The notes beneath the pieces were generated by a model, which did not search any database, was not told the origin of the DNA, and saw only the letters and a list, made by a program, of their open reading frames with translations. A stretch of DNA of 64,000 nucleotides from Oceanobacillus saliphilus. Lineage in GTDB: Bacteria; Bacillota; Bacilli; Bacillales; Amphibacillaceae. This document shows positions 1 through 8,127 of this stretch, piece after piece. Location of the stretch: assembly GCF_023522835.1 (NCBI RefSeq), contig NZ_JALCZU010000005.1, positions 62,001 to 126,000 on the forward strand. Direction: 5' to 3'. Both the position numbers and the translations under genes were made by a program. Position 1 is the first letter of the stretch; the number at the start of each line of letters is the position of its first letter.

Positions 1-59
1 AGTGCAATAATTCCTTTGGATACCCCTTTTTTTTGTTTGCCGTTCGTTGATTCTTCCAC
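1..59 (-). CDS. 5' end of an unidentified gene running off the left edge
   Basis: On the minus strand a GTG at 59-57 opens a frame with no stop to the window edge. It lies 7 bases after a GGGG-rich ribosome binding site (AAAGAAAGGGG). The first residues read MEESTNGKQKKGVSKGIIA, a charged start turning hydrophobic, as in the N-terminus of a membrane or exported protein. Only about 19 codons are visible, so the family cannot be named. Confidence 0.4.
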   Translation of the reverse strand, partial: MEESTNGKQKKGVSKGIIA

Positions 60-396
60 GAATTTACCCCTTTCTTTTTCCTGTACTTAACAAGTGTATT
101 ATGATTACGCGAAACATATAATCAAAAACTGTTTCAATTTTTTATATCATTTAACAACCATCTAGTCAAATGGTGCTAAAACTATCAGTTGCAAGAATGA
201 TATAAAAGGTTTGTTTTATCTCCGAATTAAGATAATTTGCTAGTGTAATAGAATTAATTAATTAGATATATCTGTCTATTTATTTTAGCGCAGGAAGCTT
301 TAAATAACAATCATCCAATTGCATTTGGGTAATTATACCTATTTTAAAATAATGTCTTTCTACTAAAAGTTTGCTGTTTATGCCGGAAAATATGTA
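60..396. other. AT-rich intergenic stretch
   Basis: This stretch is AT-rich and holds no credible ORF. It should contain the promoter of the minus-strand gene at the left edge; several TATAAT-like strings occur but none has a convincing -35 partner. Nothing else was recognised. Confidence 0.4.
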
Positions 397-813
397 AACT
401 CCGAAGTATGCAAAGTCTGATAAGTGTCTTCGGCGGCCGCTCGGGGAAATACACTGCGCTTTTGGGCGGCTGGTGAGCCAACTTGCGCTAAAGCGCTACG
501 TTGTCTCACCGATGCCTTTCTTCCCGTAGGAGTCTCCGTGTATTTCCCCGAGCTGGTTGAGTTTGCTACTAATCACTACTCATGCATTAGCTGAAATAAC
601 ATCATACAACTTCACCAGTCCGGGTAAGCGGCACGCGGTGACTCCTGCTCAGAAAAGCACGTGTCTGAAGACCAGAAGAGTGGTTTTCTCTTCGGGGCTG
701 AGGCCGTTCCCTAAGGATGCGCATCCGACCAGAGTGATCCCGGACGGTAGCAAAAGCACTTATCTCCAAGAATAACCTTAAGTTACGTCGCATTTTATAT
801 CAACTCCGAAGAT
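397..813. repeat. Family A intergenic repeat, copy A1
   Basis: The element is bounded by direct repeats AACTCCGAAG (397-406) and AACTCCGAAGAT (802-813). Near its left end is a perfect 16-base inverted repeat, GCTCGGGGAAATACAC at 439-454 against GTGTATTTCCCCGAGC at 538-553. Nested inside are GGTGAG/CTCACC and GCGCT/AGCGC stems. The inverted-repeat module and both ends recur at 29393-29810. The end and an internal ACGGTAG..AGCAC string recur at 49782-49979, and a right half recurs near 25450. The copies are intergenic and have no coding potential. A non-autonomous mobile element or a repeated structured RNA are both possible. Confidence 0.75.
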
Positions 814-889
814 AATAAAGCAACAAAACACAGGAAAAGAACTAAAATAAAAGTGGATAGATATAGTAGCGTCTATCCACCCGAACATG

Positions 890-1105
890 TTATTGAAGTT
901 GTTTGACACCTTGCTCCAATGCACCAATCATTTCTTGCTTTTCCTGCTCATCTGATTGCTTCCAGATTAATTCGAAAAGCACACCAAGACCTGGCAGCAT
1001 CTTTTCTTCTCCATTTTGAATGGCATCAACTATTGTTGCTTCCAGCTGCTGTTGGTCATTGGTAGCGATGTTGGAATAAATAGCTTTTCTTAGATTTAAA
1101 TCCAT
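890..1105 (-). CDS. sspI: Small acid-soluble spore protein SspI
   Basis: The 71-residue product is a minor small acid-soluble protein of the spore core. It matches the SspI family over its whole length, including the conserved centre [13 protein letters not shown]. An earlier GTG exists, but ATG at 1105 is preferred because AGGAGTG sits 6 bases before it and the earlier GTG overlaps that site. In Bacillus sspI is transcribed in the forespore under sigma-G; no clear sigma-G promoter could be picked out here. It is divergent from the ysgA-like methyltransferase, as in B. subtilis. Confidence 0.93.
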   Translation of the reverse strand: MDLNLRKAIYSNIATNDQQQLEATIVDAIQNGEEKMLPGLGVLFELIWKQSDEQEKQEMIGALEQGVKQLQ

Positions 1106-1141
1106 ATAGGACACTCCTTCTGTTCATAAACTAACGATAGT

Positions 1142-1171
1142 TTGACCAAGGGCGGTAAAAATATGTATGAT
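1142..1171 (+). promoter_or_regulatory. Sigma-A promoter for ysgA
   Basis: TTGACC (1142-1147) and TATGAT (1166-1171) are separated by 18 bases, about 30 bases before the methyltransferase start. Confidence 0.7.
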
Positions 1172-1203
1172 ACAGATAGAAATAATGATGAAGGATGGAA
1201 TTT

Positions 1204-1941
1204 ATGATTACTTCAGTTAAAAATGAAAAAGTTAAAGCGTGGAAGAAACTGCATAAACGGAAAGAAAGGGCGAATACCGGTTTATTCATGGTAGAGGGCT
1301 TCCATTTACTCGAAGAAGCAATAAAAAGTGATTGGGAAATTAACGAAATTATCGTGCTGGAAGGAACAATGCTTCCAGAGTGGGCAGCGGATTTTCCCAT
1401 TGAATCGGTTAGTGAAAATGTAATGGCTCACATTTCACAGACAACAACCCCTCAGGGTGTCCTGGCCGTTATGGCAATGAAAAAACAGAAGGTGTATAGC
1501 GGTAATCACTTTCTTATCATTGATTCGGTACAGGATCCCGGAAATCTTGGTACCATTATACGGACTGCTGATGCAGCTGGGATGGATGCAATTATTTTGG
1601 GGGAGGGGACAGTTGATTTATATAACGACAAAGTCATCCGCGCGACACAGGGATCGATATTCCATATTCCAATTTACGAGGCAAACCTGTTTGAAGAACT
1701 GGAACATTTAAAGCGAAAAGGTTTTTCAATTTGGGCCACAGCACTATTGAATGCGACCAATTACAATGAAACTGTCCCTGAGGAAAAAGTAGCGATCGTC
1801 CTTGGAAATGAAGGTGCGGGCGTACAGGATGAACTACTGGAACGTGCCGACAGAATTGTAACGATCCCCATCTATGGAAAGGCAGAATCTTTAAATGTCA
1901 GTATAGCTGCTGGAATTCTGATGTATCACTTAAAGGGATAA
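1204..1941 (+). CDS. ysgA: SpoU/TrmH-family rRNA 2'-O-methyltransferase (YsgA)
   Basis: The 245-residue product is predicted to transfer a methyl group from S-adenosylmethionine to a ribose 2'-OH in rRNA. An N-terminal RNA-binding part (VEGFHLLEEA) is followed by the SPOUT domain with the three family motifs: motif 1 around QDPGNLGTIIRTADA, motif 2 VLGNEGAGV and motif 3 IPIYGKAESLNVSIAAGIL. ATG at 1204 is preferred over the in-frame ATG at 1195 because AAGGATGG is correctly spaced for it. It has its own promoter and sits just before the pheST T-box leader, as in B. subtilis. The exact modified nucleotide cannot be told from sequence. Confidence 0.92.
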   Translation: MITSVKNEKVKAWKKLHKRKERANTGLFMVEGFHLLEEAIKSDWEINEIIVLEGTMLPEWAADFPIESVSENVMAHISQTTTPQGVLAVMAMKKQKVYSGNHFLIIDSVQDPGNLGTIIRTADAAGMDAIILGEGTVDLYNDKVIRATQGSIFHIPIYEANLFEELEHLKRKGFSIWATALLNATNYNETVPEEKVAIVLGNEGAGVQDELLERADRIVTIPIYGKAESLNVSIAAGILMYHLKG

Positions 1942-1943
1942 AG

Positions 1944-1972
1944 TTGCAACCGGTAAAAAAATTATCTATAAT
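1944..1972 (+). promoter_or_regulatory. Sigma-A promoter of the pheST leader
   Basis: TTGCAA (1944-1949), a 17-base spacer and a perfect TATAAT (1967-1972) begin 3 bases after the ysgA stop codon. Transcription would start near 1979 and run into the T-box leader. Confidence 0.85.
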
Positions 1973-1978
1973 GTATAT

Positions 1979-2340
1979 ATTATATCGAAGCAATGAAGGA
2001 GCCTTTCGTATTCAGGAGAGCGATTCAGGGATGAAATGCCCTAGACTGAAAGCATTTCTATCGTATCGGATACGCATGTTTCACTCTGGAGCTGACACTG
2101 GGACCGTACAAATAGGAATAATAGAAGCTGGTTATGACATTTCCTTAGAAAGGGAATGGAACGCAGCTAATGATGATCTGTTCCTATATCGTATGTAAAG
2201 GTGTTCCGGATTTTAAATCCGTTATCAGATTTGAGTTGGACAGGATACGCATGTCGTTTTACATATTTTTTTGCTGTCAACAAGGGTGGTACCGCGAAAA
2301 AAGCCTTCGTCCCTTTTCAGGGATGAAGGCTTTTTTATTT
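1979..2340 (+). promoter_or_regulatory. T-box riboswitch of pheST
   Basis: The hallmark T-box sequence AGGGTGGTACCGCG lies at 2283-2296. It is followed by a terminator, GCCTTCGTCCC paired with GGGATGAAGGC and then TTTTTT (2303-2336). Upstream is about 300 nt of stem I and linker structure. The downstream genes predict reading of uncharged tRNA-Phe. A TTC in the side bulge around 2060-2072 (AGCATTTCTA) is a candidate specifier codon, but that choice is inference. Uncharged tRNA-Phe would stabilise the antiterminator and switch on pheS and pheT. Confidence 0.93.
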
Positions 2341-2343
2341 TTG

Positions 2344-2430
2344 ACAGATATGTAAGGACAAAGCTTTCCTATCTGCATAAGTCATCTAAGAAACTCGCCC
2401 AAAGGGTTGGCAGATGCCACGTTTTCGAAA
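2344..2430 (+). repeat. Family B repeat, copy 1 (divergent)
   Basis: A 5' hairpin (CAGATATGTAAGG pairing with CTTTCCTATCTG) is followed by GCATAAGT and a degenerate core, GGCAGATGCCACGTTTTCGAAA. The layout matches the copies at 7937-8109, 36567-36662 and 47943-48029. It lies between the T-box terminator and the pheS ribosome binding site. Confidence 0.6.
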
Positions 2431-2454
2431 CATAATTTCAAGGAGGCAATAAGA

Positions 2455-3489
2455 ATGAGAGAACAATTGGAGGCTATTCAGGCCGAAGCATTGGAAAGAA
2501 TCTCCCAAACAGAGGATATGAAAGAGCTTCAGGATATTAAAGTTACATACCTTGGCAAAAAAGGATCGCTTACAGGCGTACTGCGCGGCATGGGGAAACT
2601 TTCCAAGGAAGAGCGACCTGTTGTAGGTGAAATTGCCAATAAAGTCAGAGAATCCATCACAGCAGCATTGGATGAAAAAAATGAAAAACTGGAGCAATTA
2701 CAACTAGAGGAGCAGCTGGAGGCTGAGACGATTGATGTTACCTTACCAGGTCGTCCGGTTAAAGTTGGTGGAGCCCATCTTCTGTCGAGTATTGTACAGG
2801 AATTAGAAGACCTGTTCATTGGAATGGGTTACGAAGTTAGGGAAGGCCCTGAAGTAGAGACTGATTTTTATAATTTTGAAGCTTTGAACCTGCCAAAAAA
2901 TCACCCGGCACGTGATATGCAGGATACTTTTTATATTACAAATGAATTATTGCTACGGACGCATACTTCTCCGGTACAGGCCCGTACGATGCAGGAATAC
3001 AAAGGGGAGAAGCCGGTCAAAATGATTTGCCCGGGAAAAGTATATCGCCGTGATACGGATGACGCTACCCATTCCCATCAATTTACACAAATCGAAGGGT
3101 TATATGTCGATAAAAATGTCCGTATGAGTGATTTGAAAGGTACCCTCGATACGTTTGCTAAGAAAATGTTCGGTGAAGATCGCGAAATTCGATTACGCCC
3201 AAGTTTCTTCCCATTTACAGAGCCGTCCGTTGAGATGGATATTTCCTGTAAGGTATGTAATGGAGAAGGGTGCAGCGTATGCAAAGGAACAGGCTGGATT
3301 GAAATACTTGGTGGCGGTATGGTCCATCCGAAAGTCCTTGAAATGGGTGGATATGATCCGGAAGTTTACAGCGGATTTGCGTTCGGTATGGGACCGGAAC
3401 GAATCGCCATGCTCAAATATGGGGTTAATGACATCCGTCAGTTTTATACAAATGATATCCGATTCCTTAAACAATATCACAAAGCTTAA
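2455..3489 (+). CDS. pheS: Phenylalanine-tRNA ligase alpha subunit
   Basis: The 344-residue product is the catalytic alpha subunit of the alpha2-beta2 cytoplasmic enzyme that charges tRNA-Phe with phenylalanine using ATP. An N-terminal coiled coil is followed by the class II synthetase core with motif 2 around [19 protein letters not shown] and motif 3 [17 protein letters not shown] zinc-type Cys cluster, [14 protein letters not shown], lies in the core. The frame is open back to a TTG at 2407, but ATG 2455 with AAGGAGG 9 bases upstream gives the usual Bacillus length. It is co-transcribed with pheT (27-base gap) under T-box control. Confidence 0.97.
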   Translation: MREQLEAIQAEALERISQTEDMKELQDIKVTYLGKKGSLTGVLRGMGKLSKEERPVVGEIANKVRESITAALDEKNEKLEQLQLEEQLEAETIDVTLPGRPVKVGGAHLLSSIVQELEDLFIGMGYEVREGPEVETDFYNFEALNLPKNHPARDMQDTFYITNELLLRTHTSPVQARTMQEYKGEKPVKMICPGKVYRRDTDDATHSHQFTQIEGLYVDKNVRMSDLKGTLDTFAKKMFGEDREIRLRPSFFPFTEPSVEMDISCKVCNGEGCSVCKGTGWIEILGGGMVHPKVLEMGGYDPEVYSGFAFGMGPERIAMLKYGVNDIRQFYTNDIRFLKQYHKA

Positions 3490-3516
3490 TTACATTTTAA
3501 AAAGGAGGCATAACAA

Positions 3517-5946
3517 TTGTTAGTATCATATAATTGGTTAAAAAATTACGTTGATTTAGGAGATTTGACTCCCGAAGAGCTGGCAGCAAAAATTACGAAG
3601 TCAGGGATCGAAGTGGAAAGCGTGGAGTATGTTGCAGAAAAAAGTACGGATGTTGTCGTTGGGTATGTGGAAAGCTGTGAACAACATCCAAATGCAGATA
3701 AACTGAACCTTTGTCAGGTGGATGTTGGAGATCAGAAACTACAAATCATTTGTGGTGCTCCAAATATTGCCGAGGGACAGAAAGTTGCTGTAGCTAAACC
3801 AGGTGCTATCCTTCCGGGAAACTTTAAAATTAAAAAAGTAAAACTGCGGGGTGTTGAATCGAATGGGATGATATGTTCTCTGAAAGAGCTCGGAATTGAA
3901 GAGAAATATGTTCCAACTGATCTTGCAGATGGTATTTTTGTCTTTCCTGAAGATGCAACTGTGGGAGAAAATGTCGACGAACGGTTAAACTTAAATGATG
4001 CCGTATTGGAATTAGATGTGCTCGCAAATCGTGCAGACGCTTTGAGTATGCTTGGTGTTGCTTATGAGGTCGGGGCTATCCTTGATCAGCCGGTTCAGTT
4101 ACCGGAAGAGGCAGTTACCGTTATAGATGAAGAGAATGTTAAGAGCTATATATCGGTGGAAGTTGAGGCAGCTGATCTTAATCCATACTATGGTGCTTTT
4201 TTGATCAGAAATGTTGAAATAAAGCCATCTCCTTTATGGATGAGAAATTATTTGATGGCTGCTGGAATCCGGCCAATAAACAATGTCGTTGATATTACGA
4301 ACTTTGTATTGCTTGAATATGGTCAACCATTGCATGCTTTTGATTATGATAAATTCGATTCGGAAAAAGTACTTGTTAGAAGAGCAACAGAAGGGGAAAC
4401 AATTGTTACACTCGATGACCAGACAAGAACGTTATCTGAGAAAAATCTTGTTATAACAAATGGTAAAGAACCTGTTGCACTTGCTGGCGTTATGGGTGGA
4501 GCAAATACCGAAGTGACTGCGGAAACAAAAAATGTATTACTTGAAGCCGCATATTTTGACTCTTCTTCTGTAAGAGGAACTGTAAAACAAACAGGACTGC
4601 GTAGCGAATCAAGTACAAGATATGAAAAAGGGGTAGATCCCAACCGCGTAAAGAAAGCGGGTAGTCGAGCATGTCTGCTTATGGAGCAATTTGCAAATGG
4701 GAAAGTGGCTGCAGGAGTTGCTGAATTTGATGAGCTGGACCGCTCTGGAAAAACAGTTGAAATGGATATAAATCAAATCAATAAGCGTCTCGGAACAGAG
4801 ATGAAACCTGATGAAGTAATATCCATTTTAAAGAGGCTAAAGTTTGAATTTGAGCAGAACGGTACCGTATTTTCTGTTCAGGCCCCAACGCGTCGTAGAG
4901 ATATTACGATTTTTGAAGATATGCTTGAGGAAGTCGCTCGAATGTACGGCTATGATAATTTGCCATTCACATTGCCTCAAGGGGCTTCTCAGGCCGGAGC
5001 CTTGACACAAAGACAGTCATTGAAACGCAAGGTGAAAAATTATATTCAAGGTGTTGGATTGATGGAAACATTGACCTACTCACTGACAAATGCAACGGAT
5101 ATGAAGCGGCTTGTCAGCCCTGAAATCCGTGAACAAGCGGTGGCACCTGTTGCCCTTGCAATGCCAATGAGTGAAGAGCATAAATATCTTCGCTTAAGTA
5201 TTCTTCCGGAACTATTGCGTGCACTTGCATATAACAGTGCAAGAAACCACGCAAACTTAGGGTATTATGAACTTGGAAGCATTTTTATTTGCGATGAAGA
5301 AAAGGTATCCAAACAACCAGACGAAAAATTGCGTGTATCCGGTGCAATTACAGGGAAGTGGCTAGAGCATCCTTGGCAACAGGAAAAGAAAGATGTTGAT
5401 TTTTATCTTGTAAAAGGAATTGTTGAAGGCTTGATTGATCACTTGGACCTTAACGTTTCCTTCCGTCAGGCAAAAATTGATGATATGCACCCGGGCCGCT
5501 GTGCGGTTATTGAAATGAATGAACAAGTAGTTGGATTCATCGGTCAATTACACCCTGCGCTTGCAAAAGAGATGGATTTAAAAGAAACCTATGTCTTTGA
5601 TGTCAATCTGGAGGAAGTATTTGTTGCTTATGAAGATATCCCTTCTTATACGCAAATTCCTAAATATCCTTCCATCGCCAGGGATATTGCATTCATTTTA
5701 GATGAAAATATTCATGCAGGTGATGTAAAGGATCTAATAGAGGAAATAGGTGCACCACTTGTGAATCAAGTGGGAATCTTTGATGTGTATCAAGGAGCCA
5801 ATCTGGAGGAAGGCAAAAAATCAGTAGCTTACAGCTTATTGTATCAGCATCCGGATAAAACATTGAAAGATGATGAAGTTGAAGAATCCTATCAAAAAAT
5901 TATCGAAGCGGTCCATGAGAAATTTAACGCGTATGTAAGGTCATAA
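3517..5946 (+). CDS. pheT: Phenylalanine-tRNA ligase beta subunit
   Basis: This 809-residue subunit recognises tRNA-Phe and carries the editing site that hydrolyses mischarged Tyr-tRNA. From the N-terminus come the EMAP-like tRNA-binding fold (around residues 40-150, with HPNADKLNLCQVD), the B3/B4 editing domain, the B5 domain, the catalytic-like core and a C-terminal ferredoxin-fold anticodon-binding domain starting near the YPSIARDIAF segment. Translation begins at TTG 3517, 8 bases after GGAGG; no ATG fits. A terminator follows directly. Confidence 0.97.
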   Translation: MLVSYNWLKNYVDLGDLTPEELAAKITKSGIEVESVEYVAEKSTDVVVGYVESCEQHPNADKLNLCQVDVGDQKLQIICGAPNIAEGQKVAVAKPGAILPGNFKIKKVKLRGVESNGMICSLKELGIEEKYVPTDLADGIFVFPEDATVGENVDERLNLNDAVLELDVLANRADALSMLGVAYEVGAILDQPVQLPEEAVTVIDEENVKSYISVEVEAADLNPYYGAFLIRNVEIKPSPLWMRNYLMAAGIRPINNVVDITNFVLLEYGQPLHAFDYDKFDSEKVLVRRATEGETIVTLDDQTRTLSEKNLVITNGKEPVALAGVMGGANTEVTAETKNVLLEAAYFDSSSVRGTVKQTGLRSESSTRYEKGVDPNRVKKAGSRACLLMEQFANGKVAAGVAEFDELDRSGKTVEMDINQINKRLGTEMKPDEVISILKRLKFEFEQNGTVFSVQAPTRRRDITIFEDMLEEVARMYGYDNLPFTLPQGASQAGALTQRQSLKRKVKNYIQGVGLMETLTYSLTNATDMKRLVSPEIREQAVAPVALAMPMSEEHKYLRLSILPELLRALAYNSARNHANLGYYELGSIFICDEEKVSKQPDEKLRVSGAITGKWLEHPWQQEKKDVDFYLVKGIVEGLIDHLDLNVSFRQAKIDDMHPGRCAVIEMNEQVVGFIGQLHPALAKEMDLKETYVFDVNLEEVFVAYEDIPSYTQIPKYPSIARDIAFILDENIHAGDVKDLIEEIGAPLVNQVGIFDVYQGANLEEGKKSVAYSLLYQHPDKTLKDDEVEESYQKIIEAVHEKFNAYVRS

Positions 5947-5954
5947 AATATAGG

Positions 5955-5988
5955 AAGGCTTTCTCAGTAGATGAGAAGGCCTTTTTTA
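5955..5988 (+). terminator. Terminator of pheST
   Basis: AAGGC.TTCTCA pairs with TGAGAA.GGCCTT, followed by six T residues, 8 bases after the pheT stop. Confidence 0.85.
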
Positions 5989-5991
5989 TCG

Positions 5992-6098
5992 AAATGCCAA
6001 AGTTTACAGTAAAACTACCGATGATCGTAGGATATACACCATAGTTCACATGAGAAATGCCGAAGTTCACAAAACAAATGCCATAGTTCACATTTTGG
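5992..6098. repeat. Short tandem repeats, AAATGCCRWAGTTCACA type
   Basis: Four imperfect units occur: AAATGCCAAAGTTTACAG (from 5992), ACCATAGTTCACATGAG (from 6039), AAATGCCGAAGTTCACAAAAC and AAATGCCATAGTTCACATTTT. The last two are in direct tandem, about 21 bases apart. They lie between the converging pheT and ung terminators and encode nothing credible. Confidence 0.6.
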
Positions 6099-6133
6099 GA
6101 CCGGGATAACGCAGTTGATTGGTCCAAGAACAG

Positions 6134-6163
6134 CAAAAATGCTCCAAATAAGGAGCATTTTTA
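6134..6163. terminator. Bidirectional terminator downstream of ung
   Basis: ATGCTCC and GGAGCAT form a stem around AAATA, with A-rich and T-rich flanks, so it can end transcription of ung on the minus strand. It touches the ung stop codon. Confidence 0.75.
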
Positions 6164-6856
6164 TGATAAGTATTCTTTTTTATCCGGCAACAGCCAGTTA
6201 ATTTCTTCCAGTCCTGCTTTCCGAAGTAGGTTGTTTGTCTGGGAAAAAGGACTGCTCCCAAAAAATCCTCTATATGCGGAAAGGGGACTCGGATGTGGTG
6301 CTGTGATAATAAAATGCTTCGATGTATCAATCATTTCCGCTTTTTTTTGGGCGGCACTCCCCCAGAGAATAAATACGACTGAGTCATGTTTCGTATTCAA
6401 GGACTTAATCACCTGGTCCGTGAAAATTTCCCAGCCTCGGTTTTTATGGGAGTGTGCCTGTCCCGCCTTGACTGTAAGAACGGTGTTTAAGAGTAGTACA
6501 CCTTGTTTCGCCCATTCAATGAGATAACCGTGACCGGGAATCGAATAACCAAGGTCATTTTGCAGCTCTTTGAAAATATTCCGTAATGAGGCTGGAAGCT
6601 TTACTTCTGGTTGGACGGAAAAACTTAACCCATGTGCCTGGTTTGGTCCATGATAAGGGTCCTGTCCAAGGATGATAACCTTTACCTTCTGAAAGGGCGT
6701 ATAGTGAAGTGCATTGAAGATATCGTCTATTGCTGGATAAATCGTTTCGGTCGCATATTCCTCCTTTAAAAACGCTCGTAATTCACTATAATAGGGCTTA
6801 TCGAATTCAGGTTTTAAAATCTCTGCCCAGTCATTTTTCAACATTTGTTCATTCAT
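6161..6856 (-). CDS. ung: Uracil-DNA glycosylase
   Basis: The 231-residue product removes uracil from DNA arising by cytosine deamination or dUTP misincorporation, the first step of base excision repair. The catalytic water-activating motif GQDPYHG lies at residues 64-70 (Asp66). The uracil-binding FSVQ segment, the LLNTVLTV strand and the C-terminal [11 protein letters not shown] leucine loop are all present, so the enzyme should be active. Length is normal for family 1 UNG. It is downstream of rnhC with a 36-base gap and is probably co-transcribed. In B. subtilis ung is elsewhere in the genome, so its position here is a local rearrangement. Confidence 0.96.
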   Translation of the reverse strand: MNEQMLKNDWAEILKPEFDKPYYSELRAFLKEEYATETIYPAIDDIFNALHYTPFQKVKVIILGQDPYHGPNQAHGLSFSVQPEVKLPASLRNIFKELQNDLGYSIPGHGYLIEWAKQGVLLLNTVLTVKAGQAHSHKNRGWEIFTDQVIKSLNTKHDSVVFILWGSAAQKKAEMIDTSKHFIITAPHPSPLSAYRGFFGSSPFSQTNNLLRKAGLEEINWLLPDKKEYLS

Positions 6857-6892
6857 TTTATCATTCCTATATGGTTACAGAGAGTCTTAGCT

Positions 6893-7828
6893 TTACAAGT
6901 ATTTCTCTGCTTTTTTTGTGTTGGCGAAATGTGTTTTTGCATATTTATCCAATACTTGGGAACCTTTACTTCTGATGATTTTTGCTATTGTCTGGTCTAC
7001 TTTACTCGAAGCACCTTTTGGTATTTCCAATCCAATCGATGCAGAAAGCTTATCCATCTCTTTTACAAAGCTTGACCTTGCAATAATTGATGCGGCAGCT
7101 ACAGCGATGGAGTGGCTTTCGGCTTTTGTAATGAAAAACGTTTTATCTGGAAGTTTATGTTTTTCTGTGCCAATATGCCTGCTGTAGATGGCGGGTTCAC
7201 AAAACTGATCGATTACTATTCCATCCATTTCTGCATGTCCGATTTTTTTAAGCAAATTAGTGATGGCGTGGTGATGGAGCATTGCTTTCATTTTCCCCTG
7301 TGACCAGCCTTTTTTCTGCAGCATATTATATTTTTCATTATGCAAGATAAGAAGGGAGTACGGGATTTGCATTTTTACGAGATCACTGGCTATTTTAGTT
7401 ATGATTGGATCTGTCAGGTTTTTGGAATCTTTTACACCAAGTTCTTTTAATAATGCTATTTGCTGTTTATTCACATATGCAGCAGCAACCGTGATTGGTC
7501 CGAAGTAATCCCCGGTACCTGCTTCATCAGAACCGATGTGGCTGCTTGAATACAAGCTTGGATCTGGTGTAAAGCTCGTTACGTTTGGGCTCGCTGAATT
7601 TCTCTTGACAGCAGGAGCAGCTCCAGATCCAGTACTCCACTTGGAAGCCTCCGTTTCCGGCGAGCTACCTTGAAAAAGCACCTTTCCGGACTTATAGGCA
7701 GTGATGACTGCTGCTGCTGTTTTGGCGCGGAAAACGGCTCCCGGCGGTGTTGACGTTAAAGACTTTTCGTAATGATTTTTCATTTTTTCAATTGTAGTTA
7801 ACGGTAATGTGTGTACCTGTTGCCCCAT
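6893..7828 (-). CDS. rnhC: Ribonuclease HIII
   Basis: The 311-residue product cleaves RNA in RNA-DNA hybrids such as Okazaki primers and R-loops. It has the N-terminal TBP-like substrate-binding domain of RNase HIII (residues 1-80), a short Ser/Pro-rich linker, then the RNase H fold. Catalytic residues are in IGSDEAGTGDYFGP (Asp101-Glu102), KDSKNL and IVIDQF, and the C-terminal ANTKKAEK tail is typical. ATG 7828 follows GGAGAG. Its place beside zapA-cvpA-polX-mutS2 is conserved in Bacillaceae. Confidence 0.95.
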   Translation of the reverse strand: MGQQVHTLPLTTIEKMKNHYEKSLTSTPPGAVFRAKTAAAVITAYKSGKVLFQGSSPETEASKWSTGSGAAPAVKRNSASPNVTSFTPDPSLYSSSHIGSDEAGTGDYFGPITVAAAYVNKQQIALLKELGVKDSKNLTDPIITKIASDLVKMQIPYSLLILHNEKYNMLQKKGWSQGKMKAMLHHHAITNLLKKIGHAEMDGIVIDQFCEPAIYSRHIGTEKHKLPDKTFFITKAESHSIAVAAASIIARSSFVKEMDKLSASIGLEIPKGASSKVDQTIAKIIRSKGSQVLDKYAKTHFANTKKAEKYL

Positions 7829-7936
7829 CTAAATCTCTCCATTCATGACATATATAGACTATAGCAAAATGATAAAGATAATGAAATACTTCTTTTTGAA
7901 AGAACTTCATGTTAATATTAAGTGTAGAAATTTTTG

Positions 7937-8021
7937 GTGGAAAGGAAATCATATCATGTCCCTTTCTGCATAAGCGCAACGAAGGCTGTCACCGAAGGCT
8001 TGGTGACAATCCCGTTTTCTA
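7937..8021 (+). repeat. Family B repeat, copy 2a
   Basis: A GGAAAGG/CCTTTC hairpin is followed by TGCATAAGCGCAACGAAGG and a GCTGTCACC/GGTGACA stem, then CCCGTTTTCTAA. It is the first of two head-to-tail copies before zapA. Confidence 0.7.
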
Positions 8022-8022
8022 A

Positions 8023-8109
8023 ACAGGTAAGATAAGTATAAACTTCCCTACCTGTATACATGCAACAAAACGATTCTTTAAAAGGCTTGGAGATTGCCAA
8101 GTTTTCTAA
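8023..8109 (+). repeat. Family B repeat, copy 2b
   Basis: An ACAGGTA/TACCTGT hairpin (8023-8055) is followed by ATGCAAC and the core AGGCTTGGAGATTGCCAAG with TTTTCTAA at its 3' end. In the core CTTGG can pair with CCAAG. It ends 6 bases before the AGGAGG of zapA. Confidence 0.7.
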
Positions 8110-8127
8110 TCGGCAGGAGGTAGTATC

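Noticed and set aside
557-775. 72-codon plus-strand ORF and a 63-codon minus-strand ORF (602-793)
   Set aside because: Both lie inside repeat copy A1, lack ribosome binding sites and are not kept in the other copies.
1944-2355. Two plus-strand ORFs after ysgA
   Set aside because: They cover the T-box leader and its terminator; the RNA signals explain this sequence.
5924-6136. 70-codon minus-strand ORF with repeated VNYG-type residues
   Set aside because: It is produced by the AAATGCC..GTTCACA tandem repeat, crosses the pheT terminator and has no ribosome binding site.
7975-8021. c-di-GMP (GEMM) riboswitch for family B elements
   Set aside because: GAAA and a terminal CTAA are shared, but the GEMM receptor and GACGCAAAGCC core are absent.
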